Below, piece after piece: positions 40,611-49,512 of a stretch of 64,000 nt of DNA. How positions within the stretch are numbered: the first letter of the stretch is position 1; each line of letters begins with the position of its first letter. The DNA is from Kocuria palustris (GTDB lineage Bacteria > Actinomycetota > Actinomycetes > Actinomycetales > Micrococcaceae), in NCBI RefSeq assembly GCF_007666205.1, contig NZ_VDOR01000006.1, positions 62,001 to 126,000 of the forward strand. Direction: 5' to 3'. A program made the translations under genes and the position numbers. The notes beneath the pieces were generated by a model. That model made no database searches. It saw nothing but the letters and a program-made list of their open reading frames with translations, and was not told the origin of the DNA.

Positions 40611-42719
40611 TCAGAACCGCCCGCCGGAGCTGCGATGGCCGTCGTCGCCGCCCCCGCCGCCGAAGCCGCCCCCGAACGAGCCGCCGCCGAAGGTCGCGCC
40701 CCCGAATCCGCCCCCGAATCCGCCGCCGAATCCTCCGGTGAAGCCGCCTCCGGAGCGGCGGTCGCGAGAGCTCGAGCCGTCCACCATCTCGTCCAGGATG
40801 GAGCCGATGACGATGCCGCCGAGCGTGGCGCCGCCGAAGCCCGAGGGGCCGACCCACTGGACGCGCCGGTTCGAGAAGTCGAACGAGTCGGCCTGGGCGC
40901 CGTCGAGGGCGAGCTGGGCGTGGTGCTCGGCCTGCTGGGCCTCCTCCAGGGCGGTGCTCGGATCGCGGTGCGCGGCCTCCTCGGCGCGCTCGAGATAGCG
41001 CTGCGCCGCGGCCAGCCGGGTGCGGGCCTCGGCTCCGATGCCGCCCCGGTTCCCCCAGATGTAGCGCTCGGCGGACTGGACCCTGCTGCGGGCGCCCTCC
41101 ATGGCCTGGGCGAGCCGCCCTCGCAGCGCGCGATCCTGCTCGGCGGCCGAGCGCAGCCCGCCCAGCGAGGCGTTGAGCTGATCGCGGGACAGGTCGAGAC
41201 GGTGCTGCAGCTCGACGGGGTCGATGCGCTCGGCATCGAGCTGCTGCCCGATCGCATCGAGGACGGCGCGCACCCCGGCCGCGGCGGCGGCCAGATCCGG
41301 CCGGGAGCCGTCCCTCGCGTAGGCCTCGGCCTCGGCGATGTCGCGCTGGGTCAGCGCCATGGCATCGCGCAGAGCGGCTTCCGCCCCGGCCAGCTCCTGG
41401 GCGGCCTCGTGCATCGAGCGCAGCAGGCCCGCGGCCTGGCCCGCGCCCTCCTCGGCCGCGCGCAGGCGCACGACGGCGGCGCTGCGATCGCCCGCGCGGG
41501 CCGCCTCGTGGGCCTGGGCGGCCGTGGTGTCCACGAAGAGCAGGCGCTCCCGGGCCTGCTCCAGCCCCTCGCGCAGCGGCCGCAGGGCGCTGTCCGAGAA
41601 CCGGGTGGACAGCTGCCCGATGCGGGCGTCGGCGGTCTCGAGGTCCGGGCGGATGCGCTCGGTCTCGCGCTGCAGATCCGACAGCGCCTCCGGCAGCCGC
41701 GTCTCCAGCTGCCGCAGCCGGCCGAAGGCCTCCTTCTGCTCCTCGAGGGAGCGCTGCGCATCGCGGCAGCGGCCGATGATCTCGCCGAGCCAGGCCCGCT
41801 GATCGTCCTCGGAGTCGGGGATGTGGTCGTCCAGCTGCTGCTGCAGCGCGAAGGAGGCCCGCATGTGCTCCTTGGCCTGCCGGATCGCGTCCTCGAACGG
41901 GGCGATCTGGGCCTGGCTGTACTGGAGCCGGGCGAACTCGAGCTCCTGCTCCGAGTGCTGGATCGCGTTGTCCGCGGCCACGATGAGCTCGCCGGCCCGG
42001 GTCCGCAGCTCGGGCAGGGGGACGTCGGCGTGCTCGCCGAAGCGCTTCCGGCGCTCCTCCCGCTGCTGGGTCTGCAGTCCCTGGCGGCGGTTCCGGACGC
42101 GTCCGGTCACCCGCAGCAGGAACGGGATGAAGATCCCGGCCAGGCCCAGCAGGAAGATGAGCAGAGGGAGGCCGACGAACGAGATCGGGGAGCCCGTCGC
42201 GACGGGGCCCGCGGGGGCCGAGCCCAGCTCCTGCTCGAGCCCGTCCACCGCCCCGGAGACGGCGCCGTCCCAGTCGTCGGCGGACAGCTCGGGGGCGATG
42301 CTCTGCCGGTAGATGCCGTCCTGCTCGTCGACGCTCACCCCGCTGCCCTCGCCGGCGACGAACCGGGCCTCACGGTCCTCCGTGGCCACGGCCAGCAGCG
42401 CATCGGAGCTGCCCAGGCCGCTCGTGCTCCAGGTCTCGCGGACCCAGTCGTCGGCCGCGGACGGGCTGGAGAACTCGTCCACGAACACGGCGGTCAGGGA
42501 GACGCCCTCGTCCTGGGCCAGCTGCCGGATCTGCTGCTCGAGCGCGGCGGGGTCCTCGAGGACGCCGGACTCGTCGACGACCGGCTCGCCGGCCGGGAGG
42601 TCGACGGGCGGCTCGGCGTGGACGGGGGCGGGGGCGATCAGCCCCAGCAGCAGGGCCGCTCCCGCGGCGCGCAGGGCGCTCGAGCGGCCCGCGCGGGGGA
42701 CGGGCGGGGGCGTGGTCAT
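40611..42719 (-). CDS. TPM-domain (TLP18.3/Psb32/MOLO-1) secreted-then-anchored membrane protein
   Basis: 702 residues. Signal peptide (about 17-36, ALLLGLIAPAPVHA, cleavage after VHA). A TPM domain occupies about 45-165 (VVDESGVLEDPAALEQQIRQ, LLAVATEDREARFVAGEG). One transmembrane helix lies near 182-203 (LPLLIFLLGLAGIFIPFLL). A ~430-residue coiled coil follows, then a Gly/Phe-rich C-terminus with six GGGFGG-type repeats, cytosolic by topology. The Gly-rich end after a TPM domain is common in this family. The partner gene is pspA downstream. ATG at 42719 chosen; an in-frame ATG at 42731 (GGAG close upstream) adds four residues. Confidence 0.85.
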   Translation of the reverse strand: MTTPPPVPRAGRSSALRAAGAALLLGLIAPAPVHAEPPVDLPAGEPVVDESGVLEDPAALEQQIRQLAQDEGVSLTAVFVDEFSSPSAADDWVRETWSTSGLGSSDALLAVATEDREARFVAGEGSGVSVDEQDGIYRQSIAPELSADDWDGAVSGAVDGLEQELGSAPAGPVATGSPISFVGLPLLIFLLGLAGIFIPFLLRVTGRVRNRRQGLQTQQREERRKRFGEHADVPLPELRTRAGELIVAADNAIQHSEQELEFARLQYSQAQIAPFEDAIRQAKEHMRASFALQQQLDDHIPDSEDDQRAWLGEIIGRCRDAQRSLEEQKEAFGRLRQLETRLPEALSDLQRETERIRPDLETADARIGQLSTRFSDSALRPLREGLEQARERLLFVDTTAAQAHEAARAGDRSAAVVRLRAAEEGAGQAAGLLRSMHEAAQELAGAEAALRDAMALTQRDIAEAEAYARDGSRPDLAAAAAGVRAVLDAIGQQLDAERIDPVELQHRLDLSRDQLNASLGGLRSAAEQDRALRGRLAQAMEGARSRVQSAERYIWGNRGGIGAEARTRLAAAQRYLERAEEAAHRDPSTALEEAQQAEHHAQLALDGAQADSFDFSNRRVQWVGPSGFGGATLGGIVIGSILDEMVDGSSSRDRRSGGGFTGGFGGGFGGGFGGATFGGGSFGGGFGGGGGDDGHRSSGGRF

Positions 42720-42822
42720 GATCGGGGGCATGCTCTCCGTCGGCGGTCGAGGCCCGGCTCCCGGAGGCGGCCAGGGGGCCGCGTCGCGGGGGCGCGAGGG
42801 GTGGTGACGATCACTGGGCTCG

Positions 42823-42828
42823 AGTATA
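42823..42828 (-). promoter_or_regulatory. -10 box of the TPM-pspA unit
   Basis: TATACT on the minus strand, with GGCGAC 17 bases upstream as a partial -35. The predicted leader is about 95 nt. Confidence 0.5.
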
Positions 42829-42989
42829 GGGCCCGCCCCTGCGGCGTCGCCGGGAACCGGCGGCATGACGCCCGACGACGGCCGCCCGACGGCCGGGGCC
42901 GCCGGGACCGCTGGGGCGGCCAGCGTCCGGACAGCGGCTTCCCAGCCGACGTGCGCCGGCGCCCAGCGACGGTCCAGGCGCCGGCTGGA

Positions 42990-42995
42990 TACTCT
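42990..42995 (+). promoter_or_regulatory. -10 box of the DegP-like protease gene
   Basis: TACTCT. An ATG lies eight bases further on (43004), and a TTG with an ideal ribosome site lies at 43070, so the message is either leaderless or has a ~66-nt leader. Confidence 0.45.
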
Positions 42996-43069
42996 GGGAT
43001 CCGATGCCGGGACCGGCGACGTCCGGGACCGCGCATCGGATCCGAGACCTTCGCACGAGGAGCACAGGC

Positions 43070-44530
43070 TTGAGCAACGGCGCCGACACCCCCCGCCCCG
43101 ACGACCGCGCGGGGGCGCCCACCGGGTGGCAGGCAGGCGGGGCGCCGCAGCCGGTCCCGGGCCAGGACCCCCGGCTGGGCGCACCGCCCCGGAGCGGCGG
43201 GCCGTACGCGCAGGCGGCGCCGCACGGCCCGTACGCGCAGGACCCGTACGCCGGGGCTCCGGCGCCCGGGGGCCCGTACGGGCCGTACGGCTCCCAGGGG
43301 GGCGCCGTCGGGGACGAGCGGCAGCGCCGCCGGGGCCCGGGCGCGGGGCTGATCGCGGGCGGCCTGATCCTGTCGGCCCTCGTGGGCGCCGGGTCCTACG
43401 CGGCCGTGGACGCCGCGACCGGATCGGACGACGGATCCGCCGGCCCGGGGGCGAGGGAGCTGATCGTCAACGACACCGACTCCGTCACGGAGATCACGGG
43501 CGCCGCCGCCAAGGCGTCGCCGTCGGTCGTGACGATCTCGTCCTCGGACGGGCAGAGCGCCGGCTCCGGCTCGGGCGTGATCCTGGACGAGGAGGGCCAC
43601 ATCCTCACCAACACGCACGTGGTCACCATGGACGGCCAGGCCAGCGACGCCTCGATCGAGGTCCAGCTCTCCGACGGCACCGTGACGACCGCGGAGGCCG
43701 TCGGCACCGATCCGCTGTCCGATCTGGCCGTGATCAAGATCGACCACGACGGGCTGGTGCCCGCCGAGATCGGCAGCTCCGGGGATCTGAACGTGGGCGA
43801 TGCCGCGATCGCGATCGGTGCACCGCTGGGCCTGTCGGGCACCGTGACCGACGGCATCATCTCGACGACCGACCGCACGATCGCCGTCGCGTCGTCGGCG
43901 GCTCCCGAGACCCCGGGCGAGGGCGAGAGCCCCGAGGACGACCGGGGCGGCGGCTGGCAGGACTTCTTCTTCGACTACGGTCAGGGCGATTCCTCGCAGG
44001 GCCAGGCCGAGTCGGTGTTCCTCAACGTGATCCAGACGGATGCCTCGATCAATCCCGGCAACTCCGGCGGCGCGCTCGTGGACTCCGAGGGCCGGGTCAT
44101 CGGCATCAACGTGGCCATCGCCTCGGCCGCGGGCAGCGAGTCGGACGGCGCCGGAAGCATCGGCGTCGGCTTCGCGATCCCCATCGACCACGCCCAGCGG
44201 GTGGCCCAGGAGCTCATCGAGGACGGCGAGGCCACCCACGGGTACCTGGGGGCCAGCGTCTCGGCCGCCGCGGCCGACGACGGCGACAGCCGGGCCTTCT
44301 CCGAAGGCGCGCTCGTCCGCTCGATCGAGAACGGCTCCCCGGCCGATGACGCCGGCCTGCGCGAGGGCGATGTCATCCGCAGCTTCAACGGGCACCGGAC
44401 CCTGGATGCCGACGAGCTGACCGCCGCCGTGCGGGAGCTGCCGGCCGGCGGCACGGGCGAGCTCGTCTACGAGCGCGGCGGCCGGGAGCAGACCGTCGAG
44501 GTCGCGGTCGGGGACGCCGAGGAGGCCTGA
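43070..44530 (+). CDS. HtrA/DegP-like trypsin-fold serine protease with PDZ domain
   Basis: 486 residues. A Gly/Pro/Ala/Tyr-rich cytoplasmic region of ~80 residues has four PYAQ/PYG-type repeats. One transmembrane helix (about 92-112, GAGLIAGGLILSALVGAG) anchors an external protease. The triad is visible: His in LTNTHVV, Asp in SDLAVIKI, Ser in NPGNSGGAL. One PDZ domain occupies the C-terminal ~95 residues (GALVRSIENGSPADDAGLRE). Expected role is quality control of exported proteins. TTG at 43070 is chosen because GAGGAG lies exactly seven bases upstream; the ATG at 43004 (22 residues longer) follows a -10 box directly and cannot be excluded. Confidence 0.88.
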   Translation: MSNGADTPRPDDRAGAPTGWQAGGAPQPVPGQDPRLGAPPRSGGPYAQAAPHGPYAQDPYAGAPAPGGPYGPYGSQGGAVGDERQRRRGPGAGLIAGGLILSALVGAGSYAAVDAATGSDDGSAGPGARELIVNDTDSVTEITGAAAKASPSVVTISSSDGQSAGSGSGVILDEEGHILTNTHVVTMDGQASDASIEVQLSDGTVTTAEAVGTDPLSDLAVIKIDHDGLVPAEIGSSGDLNVGDAAIAIGAPLGLSGTVTDGIISTTDRTIAVASSAAPETPGEGESPEDDRGGGWQDFFFDYGQGDSSQGQAESVFLNVIQTDASINPGNSGGALVDSEGRVIGINVAIASAAGSESDGAGSIGVGFAIPIDHAQRVAQELIEDGEATHGYLGASVSAAAADDGDSRAFSEGALVRSIENGSPADDAGLREGDVIRSFNGHRTLDADELTAAVRELPAGGTGELVYERGGREQTVEVAVGDAEEA

Positions 44531-44564
44531 GCCGCCGCCCGTCCCCGACGGCCGGCGCGGCGGC
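44531..44564. terminator. Hairpin between the DegP-like gene and trmL
   Basis: GCCGCCGC (44531-44538) and GCGGCGGC (44557-44564) flank an 18-nt loop between two convergent genes. Confidence 0.4.
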
Positions 44565-44579
44565 GGCGGCGCGCCCGGC

Positions 44580-45044
44580 TCAGACCGCCCCGCGGAAGCC
44601 GAGCTGCCGCCAGGCCTCATAGACGGCGATCGACACGCTGTTGGCCAGGTTCAGCGACCGCCGCGCCGGCAGCAGGGGGATGCGGACCTCGTCGGTCACA
44701 TGCGGATCGGCCTTGTGGGCCTCGGACAGCCCCACGGACTCCCGGCCGAACATCATGATGTCGGACTCGCGCCACTGCACGGCGGTGTGCGGCGTGGTCC
44801 CGGTCGTGGTGAAGGCGAAGACGCGCTCGGGCCGCAGGGCCTGCCACGCGGAGCCGAGATCCGGATGCACGGTCATCCCGGCCAGGTCGTGGTAATCGAG
44901 CCCGGCGCGGCGCAGCTTGGCATCGCCGAAGTCGAAGCCCAGCGGCTCGACCAGGTGCAGCTGTGCCCCGGTGACCGCGGACAGGCGGATGACATTGCCC
45001 GTGTTGCCGGGGATCTCGGGCTCGACCAGAAGCATGCGCAGCAT
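44580..45044 (-). CDS. trmL: tRNA (cytidine/uridine-34-2'-O)-methyltransferase, SPOUT class
   Basis: 154 residues, the minimal SPOUT fold of TrmL. MLLVEPEIPGNTGNVIRLSA at the N-terminus, MMFGRESVGLS near 97 and RSLNLANSVSIAVYEAW near the C-terminus form the trefoil knot and the SAM site. Methylates the wobble 2'-OH in tRNA-Leu isoacceptors in characterised relatives. Leaderless-type promoter TAGACT fixes the ATG at 45044; a second ATG three codons later is possible. Upstream of it on the same strand is the RibD_C-like gene, 48 bp away. Confidence 0.92.
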   Translation of the reverse strand: MLRMLLVEPEIPGNTGNVIRLSAVTGAQLHLVEPLGFDFGDAKLRRAGLDYHDLAGMTVHPDLGSAWQALRPERVFAFTTTGTTPHTAVQWRESDIMMFGRESVGLSEAHKADPHVTDEVRIPLLPARRSLNLANSVSIAVYEAWRQLGFRGAV

Positions 45045-45057
45045 GCCCGGAAGTCTA
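45045..45057 (-). promoter_or_regulatory. Leaderless-type -10 box of trmL
   Basis: TAGACT (45057 to 45052), seven bases, ATG at 45044. Confidence 0.55.
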
Positions 45058-45092
45058 CGGGCGGGCGCGCGGCTCGGTGTCCGCGGCCCGCT

Positions 45093-45923
45093 TCAGCCCT
45101 GCTCCGCGTCCGGCAGCACCCGGTAGCGGGTCAGCAGCATCGACCCGTCGCGCAGGATGCGCCGCAGCTCGAGGCGGCGGGGATGGACGGCCGCGCCCAG
45201 CAGACCCAGCGCACGGCCGCCGGCGAGGACCGGGGCCAGGCTCAGGTGCAGCTCTGCGACCCGACCGGCGGCCAGCCATGCGGCCAGGACGGAGGGCCCG
45301 CCCTCGCTGTGCACGCGCCGCCAGCCCCTGCTCGCGAACAGCTCGTGGGCGGCGACCGGATCGACGCCGCCGCGGCCGTCGTCCAGGACGACGACGTCGG
45401 CGACCTCCTGGAGCCGCCGACGACGCTGCGCGCAGGAGCGCCCGCCCGTGAGGATCAGCGGGCGGACCGGGGCCTGCGCCAGGAACGGGGCCTCGGGATC
45501 CAGGCCGAGGCTGCGGGAGACGACCGCGAGCACGGGATGATCCGGCAGCCCGCGGGCCCGTCGCCAGGCCGTCGAGTCCGCCTCGACCCGCAGTCCGCCG
45601 TAGCCCTCGTCGCGCAGGGTGCCGGCGCCGATCACGACGACGTCCGCGACGCCGCGCTGCACGTCCATGAGCTTCTGGTCCGCGGGCGAGGACAGCCCGC
45701 CGGAGACGGCTCCCAGCACGGCGGAGCCGTCCAGGGACGCGATCATCATGGCCCCGGATCCGTCGGCGGCGTCGGGCCAGGTGCGGGCGTACTCGTCGCG
45801 CAGCTCGTCCAGGGTCAGCACCCGCGGGTCGGGCCAGATGCGCTCGACGCGCTCGACGCCGCCGGTGCGGGGCCGCTCGTCGCGGTCGTCGTGCCCGGTG
45901 CCGGTCTGCTCAGGCATTCGCAT
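45093..45923 (-). CDS. Pyrimidine reductase family protein (RibD C-terminal, DHFR-like fold)
   Basis: 276 residues. MIASLDGSAVLGAVSGGLSS (about 60-79), a VVVIGAGTLRDEGYGG NADPH loop near 97-112, and SEGGPSVLAAWLAAGRVAEL near 215 are RibD_C hallmarks. There is no deaminase domain. The true riboflavin enzyme is normally fused or paired with deaminase, so this stand-alone homologue probably reduces another pterin- or pyrimidine-like substrate; the function is unassigned. The start overlaps the end of the FolP-like gene by 14 bp, which suggests a two-gene operon in folate/flavin-type metabolism. A start two codons later (45917) is equally plausible. Confidence 0.8.
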   Translation of the reverse strand: MRMPEQTGTGHDDRDERPRTGGVERVERIWPDPRVLTLDELRDEYARTWPDAADGSGAMMIASLDGSAVLGAVSGGLSSPADQKLMDVQRGVADVVVIGAGTLRDEGYGGLRVEADSTAWRRARGLPDHPVLAVVSRSLGLDPEAPFLAQAPVRPLILTGGRSCAQRRRRLQEVADVVVLDDGRGGVDPVAAHELFASRGWRRVHSEGGPSVLAAWLAAGRVAELHLSLAPVLAGGRALGLLGAAVHPRRLELRRILRDGSMLLTRYRVLPDAEQG

Positions 45924-46887
45924 CTCCCGTGTTGTGGAGGGCCTGGGCGGGCTCGCGCAGGCCCAGGACGACGGCGGCCATGTCCAGGGCCCGCCGTGCT
46001 GGGCCCGCCTCGTGCATCCGGAAGATGCGCGCGCCGCCGGCCGCGCACAGGACCGCCGCGGCCAGGGAGCCCTCGAGCCGCTGATCGCGCGGCAGGCCGA
46101 GGGCCTCGCCCACGAAGTCCTTGTGGGACACGGCCGCCAGCGTGGGATGGCCCAGCTGCGTGATCTCCCGCAGGCGCCGCGTGAGCTCGAGCGAGTGCTC
46201 CGTCGTCTTGTTCAGGTCGTGCCCCGGATCGGCGAGGATCCGGTCCTCCGGTATCCCGCGCTCGAGCGCCCCGCCGATGCGATGCTCCAGGAAGCCGCGC
46301 ACCTCGGCCACCACGTCCTCGTAGTGCGGCCGCGGCACGGCGGTGCGGGGGCCGCCGGGACCGACGAGCGAGTGCGTGACGATCACATGGGCGTCGTGCT
46401 CGCGGACCACGTCGGCCAGCTCCGGGTCCGAGAATCCGGTCGTGTCGTTGACCACGTGGGCGCCGGCCGCCAGGCAGGCATCGGCCACCGAGGCGTGGAA
46501 CGTGTCGACGGACAGGATCAGCCCCGGATGCTCCTCGGCCGCGCGCTCGATCACCGGGACCACCCGCTGCGCCTCGATCCGGGGCTCGAGCGGCTCGCCC
46601 GGGGCGAACGGCACCCCGCCGATGTCGACCCAGTCCGCGCCCTCGGCCGCATGGCGGCGGCAGGCCTCGACGGCGTCGTCGAGCCGGACGGTCGAGCCCC
46701 GGTCGTAGAAGGAGTCCGGCGTCGTGTTCACGATGCCCATCACGAGCAGCTCGGTGCGGAAGTCGATCCGCCGGCCGGCCAGCATGCGCACGGGCGCCCG
46801 CAGCGGCGGCAGCGGCGGAGGACCCGCGGGCCGGACGCGCGCGGGCGGGCGGCGCGGTGCGGACGACGGCTCGGAGGGGGTGCTCAC
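45910..46887 (-). CDS. Dihydropteroate synthase-like protein (FolP paralogue)
   Basis: 325 residues. The TIM barrel opens with LVMGIVNTTPDSFYDRG, matching the DHPS signature. The second signature (normally DIGGESTRPG) reads DIGGVPFAPGEP, the substrate Asp motif reads ADPGHDLNKTTEHS rather than DPGIGFGKT, and the pABA-side SRKxF reads SHKDF. These changes are those of the FolP2-type actinobacterial paralogue, which is not thought to make dihydropteroate. It may act on another pterin or be regulatory. Leaderless-type promoter TATCGT places the GTG at 46887; a GTG at 46896 overlaps the -10. Divergent from the desulfurase gene. Confidence 0.8.
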   Translation of the reverse strand: MSTPSEPSSAPRRPPARVRPAGPPPLPPLRAPVRMLAGRRIDFRTELLVMGIVNTTPDSFYDRGSTVRLDDAVEACRRHAAEGADWVDIGGVPFAPGEPLEPRIEAQRVVPVIERAAEEHPGLILSVDTFHASVADACLAAGAHVVNDTTGFSDPELADVVREHDAHVIVTHSLVGPGGPRTAVPRPHYEDVVAEVRGFLEHRIGGALERGIPEDRILADPGHDLNKTTEHSLELTRRLREITQLGHPTLAAVSHKDFVGEALGLPRDQRLEGSLAAAVLCAAGGARIFRMHEAGPARRALDMAAVVLGLREPAQALHNTGDANA

Positions 46888-46900
46888 GTCCGCCACGATA
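46888..46900 (-). promoter_or_regulatory. Leaderless-type -10 box of the folP-like gene
   Basis: TATCGT (46900 to 46895), seven bases, GTG at 46887. Confidence 0.5.
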
Positions 46901-46919
46901 GCCCGTCGGGCAGCGCTCC

Positions 46920-46931
46920 TACACTGAGCGC
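46920..46931 (+). promoter_or_regulatory. Leaderless-type -10 box of the cysteine desulfurase gene
   Basis: TACACT (46920-46925), six bases, GTG at 46932. It faces the folP-like promoter, with the two -10 boxes only 19 bases apart. Confidence 0.6.
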
Positions 46932-48206
46932 GTGTCCGACCCGTCTCCCGCAGCCGCTCCCGGCCCCGCCCCCTCCGCCCCCGATCCGACCGCCGCAGCG
47001 GCCCCTCGGCGGCCCGACCGGCCGATCTACCTCGATCACGCGGCGACCCATCCCGTGCTGCCCGCCGCGGCCCGGGCCGTGCACGAGCAGCTGCTGCGCG
47101 GCGGGAACCCGTCCTCCCTGCACGCCTCCGGGCGCGGGGCGCGCCGGGTCCTCGAGGAGTCCCGCGATGTCGTCGCCGCGGCGTTCGGGGCGGATCCGGT
47201 CGAGGTCGTCCTGACCTCGGGCGGCACCGAGGCCGACAACCTCGCGGTCACGGGCCTGTGGCGGGCTCGGACGCAGGAGGATCCGCGCCGCCGCCGCGTG
47301 ATCATCTCGAGCATCGAGCATCCCGCGGTCCAGGAGCCGGCCGAGCAGCTGGCCCGGTCCGAGGGCGCCGAGCTCGAGCACCTGGAGGTCGATGCCCTGG
47401 GCCGCACGGATCCGCAGCGGCTGGCCGAGATGCTCGCGGCGGATCCGGGGTCGGTCGCCCTCGTGGCGGTCATGTGGGCGAACAACGAGGTCGGCGCCGT
47501 CCAGCCGATCGCCCGGCTGGCCGAGATCTGCGCCGAGCACGGCGTCCCGCTGCACGTGGACGCCGTCCAGGCGCTCGGCGCGCTGCCGATCGACGCGCGG
47601 CTGCCCGGGCTGAGCACCCTGGCGGTCTCCGGGCACAAGATCGGCGCGCCCGTCGGCAGCGGCGCCCTGGTCGTCGGCCGGGCGGCGCGGCTGGCGCCGA
47701 TCCTGCACGGCGGCGGGCAGCAGCGCGGCCTGCGCCCCGGGACCATGGACGCCGCCGGGGCTGCGGGCCTGGCCGCTGCGGTGCAGGAGGCCACACGCGA
47801 TCTGCCGGGGGAGGCCCGGCGCCTGGCAGGGCTGCGCGACCGGCTGATCGACGGCATCCGCGCGGCGGTGCCCGATGCCGTGCTGCGCGGGCCGGAGGAC
47901 CGGGGCCGGGCCGGTCTGAGGCTGCCCGGCAACGTGCACGTCACGTTCCCGGGCTGCGAGGGCGACTCGCTGCTCTTCCTGCTGGATGCCGCGGGCTTCG
48001 CGACCTCGACCGGGTCGGCCTGCACCGCGGGGGTGCCGCGGCCGTCGCGGATCCTGCTGGCCATGGGCCTGGACGAGCGCACGGCCCGGGGCGCCCAGCG
48101 CTTCACCCTGGGCCGCGGCAGCACCGAGGCCGATGTCGATGCCCTGCTCGAGGTCCTCCCCGGGGTCCACGAGCGCGCGCTGGCCGCCGGGCTCTCGGGC
48201 GGCTGA
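46932..48206 (+). CDS. iscS: Cysteine desulfurase (IscS/NifS class)
   Basis: 424 residues with a ~33-residue Pro/Ala-rich leader. PLP-dependent removal of sulfur from cysteine. YLDHAATHPVLPAA starts the fold, SGGTEADNLAV contacts PLP, SGHKIGAPVGSGAL carries the PLP Lys (near 238), and STGSACTAG carries the catalytic persulfide Cys (near 358). It is directly upstream of mnmA, so the main job is likely to supply sulfur for tRNA 2-thiouridine rather than general Fe-S assembly. Mycobacterial Rv3025c/Rv3024c are arranged the same way (from memory). GTG start from the leaderless promoter. Confidence 0.92.
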   Translation: MSDPSPAAAPGPAPSAPDPTAAAAPRRPDRPIYLDHAATHPVLPAAARAVHEQLLRGGNPSSLHASGRGARRVLEESRDVVAAAFGADPVEVVLTSGGTEADNLAVTGLWRARTQEDPRRRRVIISSIEHPAVQEPAEQLARSEGAELEHLEVDALGRTDPQRLAEMLAADPGSVALVAVMWANNEVGAVQPIARLAEICAEHGVPLHVDAVQALGALPIDARLPGLSTLAVSGHKIGAPVGSGALVVGRAARLAPILHGGGQQRGLRPGTMDAAGAAGLAAAVQEATRDLPGEARRLAGLRDRLIDGIRAAVPDAVLRGPEDRGRAGLRLPGNVHVTFPGCEGDSLLFLLDAAGFATSTGSACTAGVPRPSRILLAMGLDERTARGAQRFTLGRGSTEADVDALLEVLPGVHERALAAGLSGG

Positions 48207-48243
48207 GCCGGGCCCCGACTGAGCGGCTGCCCGCGGCGGGGTC

Positions 48244-48249
48244 TATCCT
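48244..48249 (+). promoter_or_regulatory. -10 box of mnmA
   Basis: TATCCT, predicted leader ~80 nt; GAGAAGGAGGA precedes the mnmA ATG. Confidence 0.4.
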
Positions 48250-48336
48250 GGGAGGCTGATCCGCTCACGGCGCCCGGCCGACGAGCCGACGAGCCGGGCG
48301 CCGGGGACGAGCGCCCGAGCCGAGAAGGAGGACCCC

Positions 48337-49497
48337 ATGCGCGTGCTGGCAGCCATGTCCGGGGGAGTGGACTCCGCCGTCGCCGCGGCCCGCGCGGTCG
48401 ACGCCGGCCACGACGTCACCGGGGTGCACCTGGCGCTGAACCGCATGCCGGGCACCCTGCGCACCGGATCGCGCGGGTGCTGCACCGTGGAGGACTCGAA
48501 CGACGCCTGGCGGGCCGCCGAGAAGCTGGGGATCCCGTTCTACGTCTGGGACTTCTCCGAGCGCTTCCAGGCGGACGTGGTCGACGACTTCGTCGCCGAG
48601 TACGCGGCCGGGCGCACTCCCAACCCCTGCCTGCGCTGCAACGAGAAGATCAAGTTCGAGGCGCTGCTGGACAAGGCCGTGGCCCTGGGCTTCGACGCCG
48701 TCTGCACGGGCCACTACGCGACCGTCGTGGACGTCGACGGCCACCCCGAGCTGCACCGCGCCGCCGAGGACGCCAAGGACCAGTCCTACGTCCTGGGCGT
48801 GCTCGACGAGCAGCAGCTGCGGCACTGCCTCTTCCCCCTGGCGCCGACCCCCTCCAAGGCGCAGGTGCGCGCCGAGGCCGAGCGGCGGGGGCTGTCGGTC
48901 GCGGCCAAGCCGGATTCGCACGACATCTGCTTCATCCCGGACGGGGACACCCGGGGGTGGCTGGCCGAGCGCGTCGAGATGCGGCCCGGGGCGATCCTCG
49001 ACACCGAGGGCCGCGAGCTGGGCCGCCATGAGGGCGCGCTGGCCTACACGGTGGGCCAGCGCAAGGGCCTGCACATCGGGACCCCGGCGCCCGACGGGAA
49101 GCCGCGCTACGTGCTCGAGATCCGCCCGAAGACCGACGAGGTGGTCGTCGGCCCGCGCGAGGACCTCGCCGTGGACGAGATCCGGGGCATCCGGATCTCG
49201 TGGGCGGGGCGCCCCGTGCCCGAGCTCGCGTCCTTCGACCCGGCGGGTGAGCCCGGCGAGCGGTCCGAGGCGGTCGACGTCCGGGTCCAGGTGCGCGCCC
49301 ACGGGGACGCGCTGCCCGGACGGGCGCGGCTGGAGCGCGTCCGGGAGGACGGGGCCGTGTCCGTGCAGCTGGTCCTGGAGCTCGACGAGCCCCTGCGCGG
49401 CGTCGCGCCGGGGCAGTCGGCCGTGATCTACCGGGGCACCCGCGTGCTGGGCCAGGCCACGATCAGCTCCGCCCGGGCCACGGCCCGGGCCCGCTGA
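48337..49497 (+). CDS. mnmA: tRNA-specific 2-thiouridylase MnmA
   Basis: 386 residues. ATP-dependent thiolation of wobble uridine 34 in tRNA Glu, Gln and Lys. PP-loop [15 protein letters not shown] at residues 4-18, first catalytic Cys in [14 protein letters not shown] near 93-106, second in [12 protein letters not shown] near 194, followed by the central domain ([12 protein letters not shown]) and a C-terminal beta-barrel. Sulfur comes from the adjacent desulfurase. AAGGAGGA six bases before the ATG is one of the best ribosome sites here. Chorismate mutase begins 15 bp downstream from its own leaderless promoter. Confidence 0.96.
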   Translation: MRVLAAMSGGVDSAVAAARAVDAGHDVTGVHLALNRMPGTLRTGSRGCCTVEDSNDAWRAAEKLGIPFYVWDFSERFQADVVDDFVAEYAAGRTPNPCLRCNEKIKFEALLDKAVALGFDAVCTGHYATVVDVDGHPELHRAAEDAKDQSYVLGVLDEQQLRHCLFPLAPTPSKAQVRAEAERRGLSVAAKPDSHDICFIPDGDTRGWLAERVEMRPGAILDTEGRELGRHEGALAYTVGQRKGLHIGTPAPDGKPRYVLEIRPKTDEVVVGPREDLAVDEIRGIRISWAGRPVPELASFDPAGEPGERSEAVDVRVQVRAHGDALPGRARLERVREDGAVSVQLVLELDEPLRGVAPGQSAVIYRGTRVLGQATISSARATARAR

Positions 49498-49499
49498 CC

Positions 49500-49512
49500 T
49501 AGGATCGAGGCC
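49500..49512 (+). promoter_or_regulatory. Leaderless-type -10 box of the chorismate mutase gene
   Basis: TAGGAT (49500-49505), seven bases, ATG at 49513. It lies immediately after the mnmA stop codon. Confidence 0.55.
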
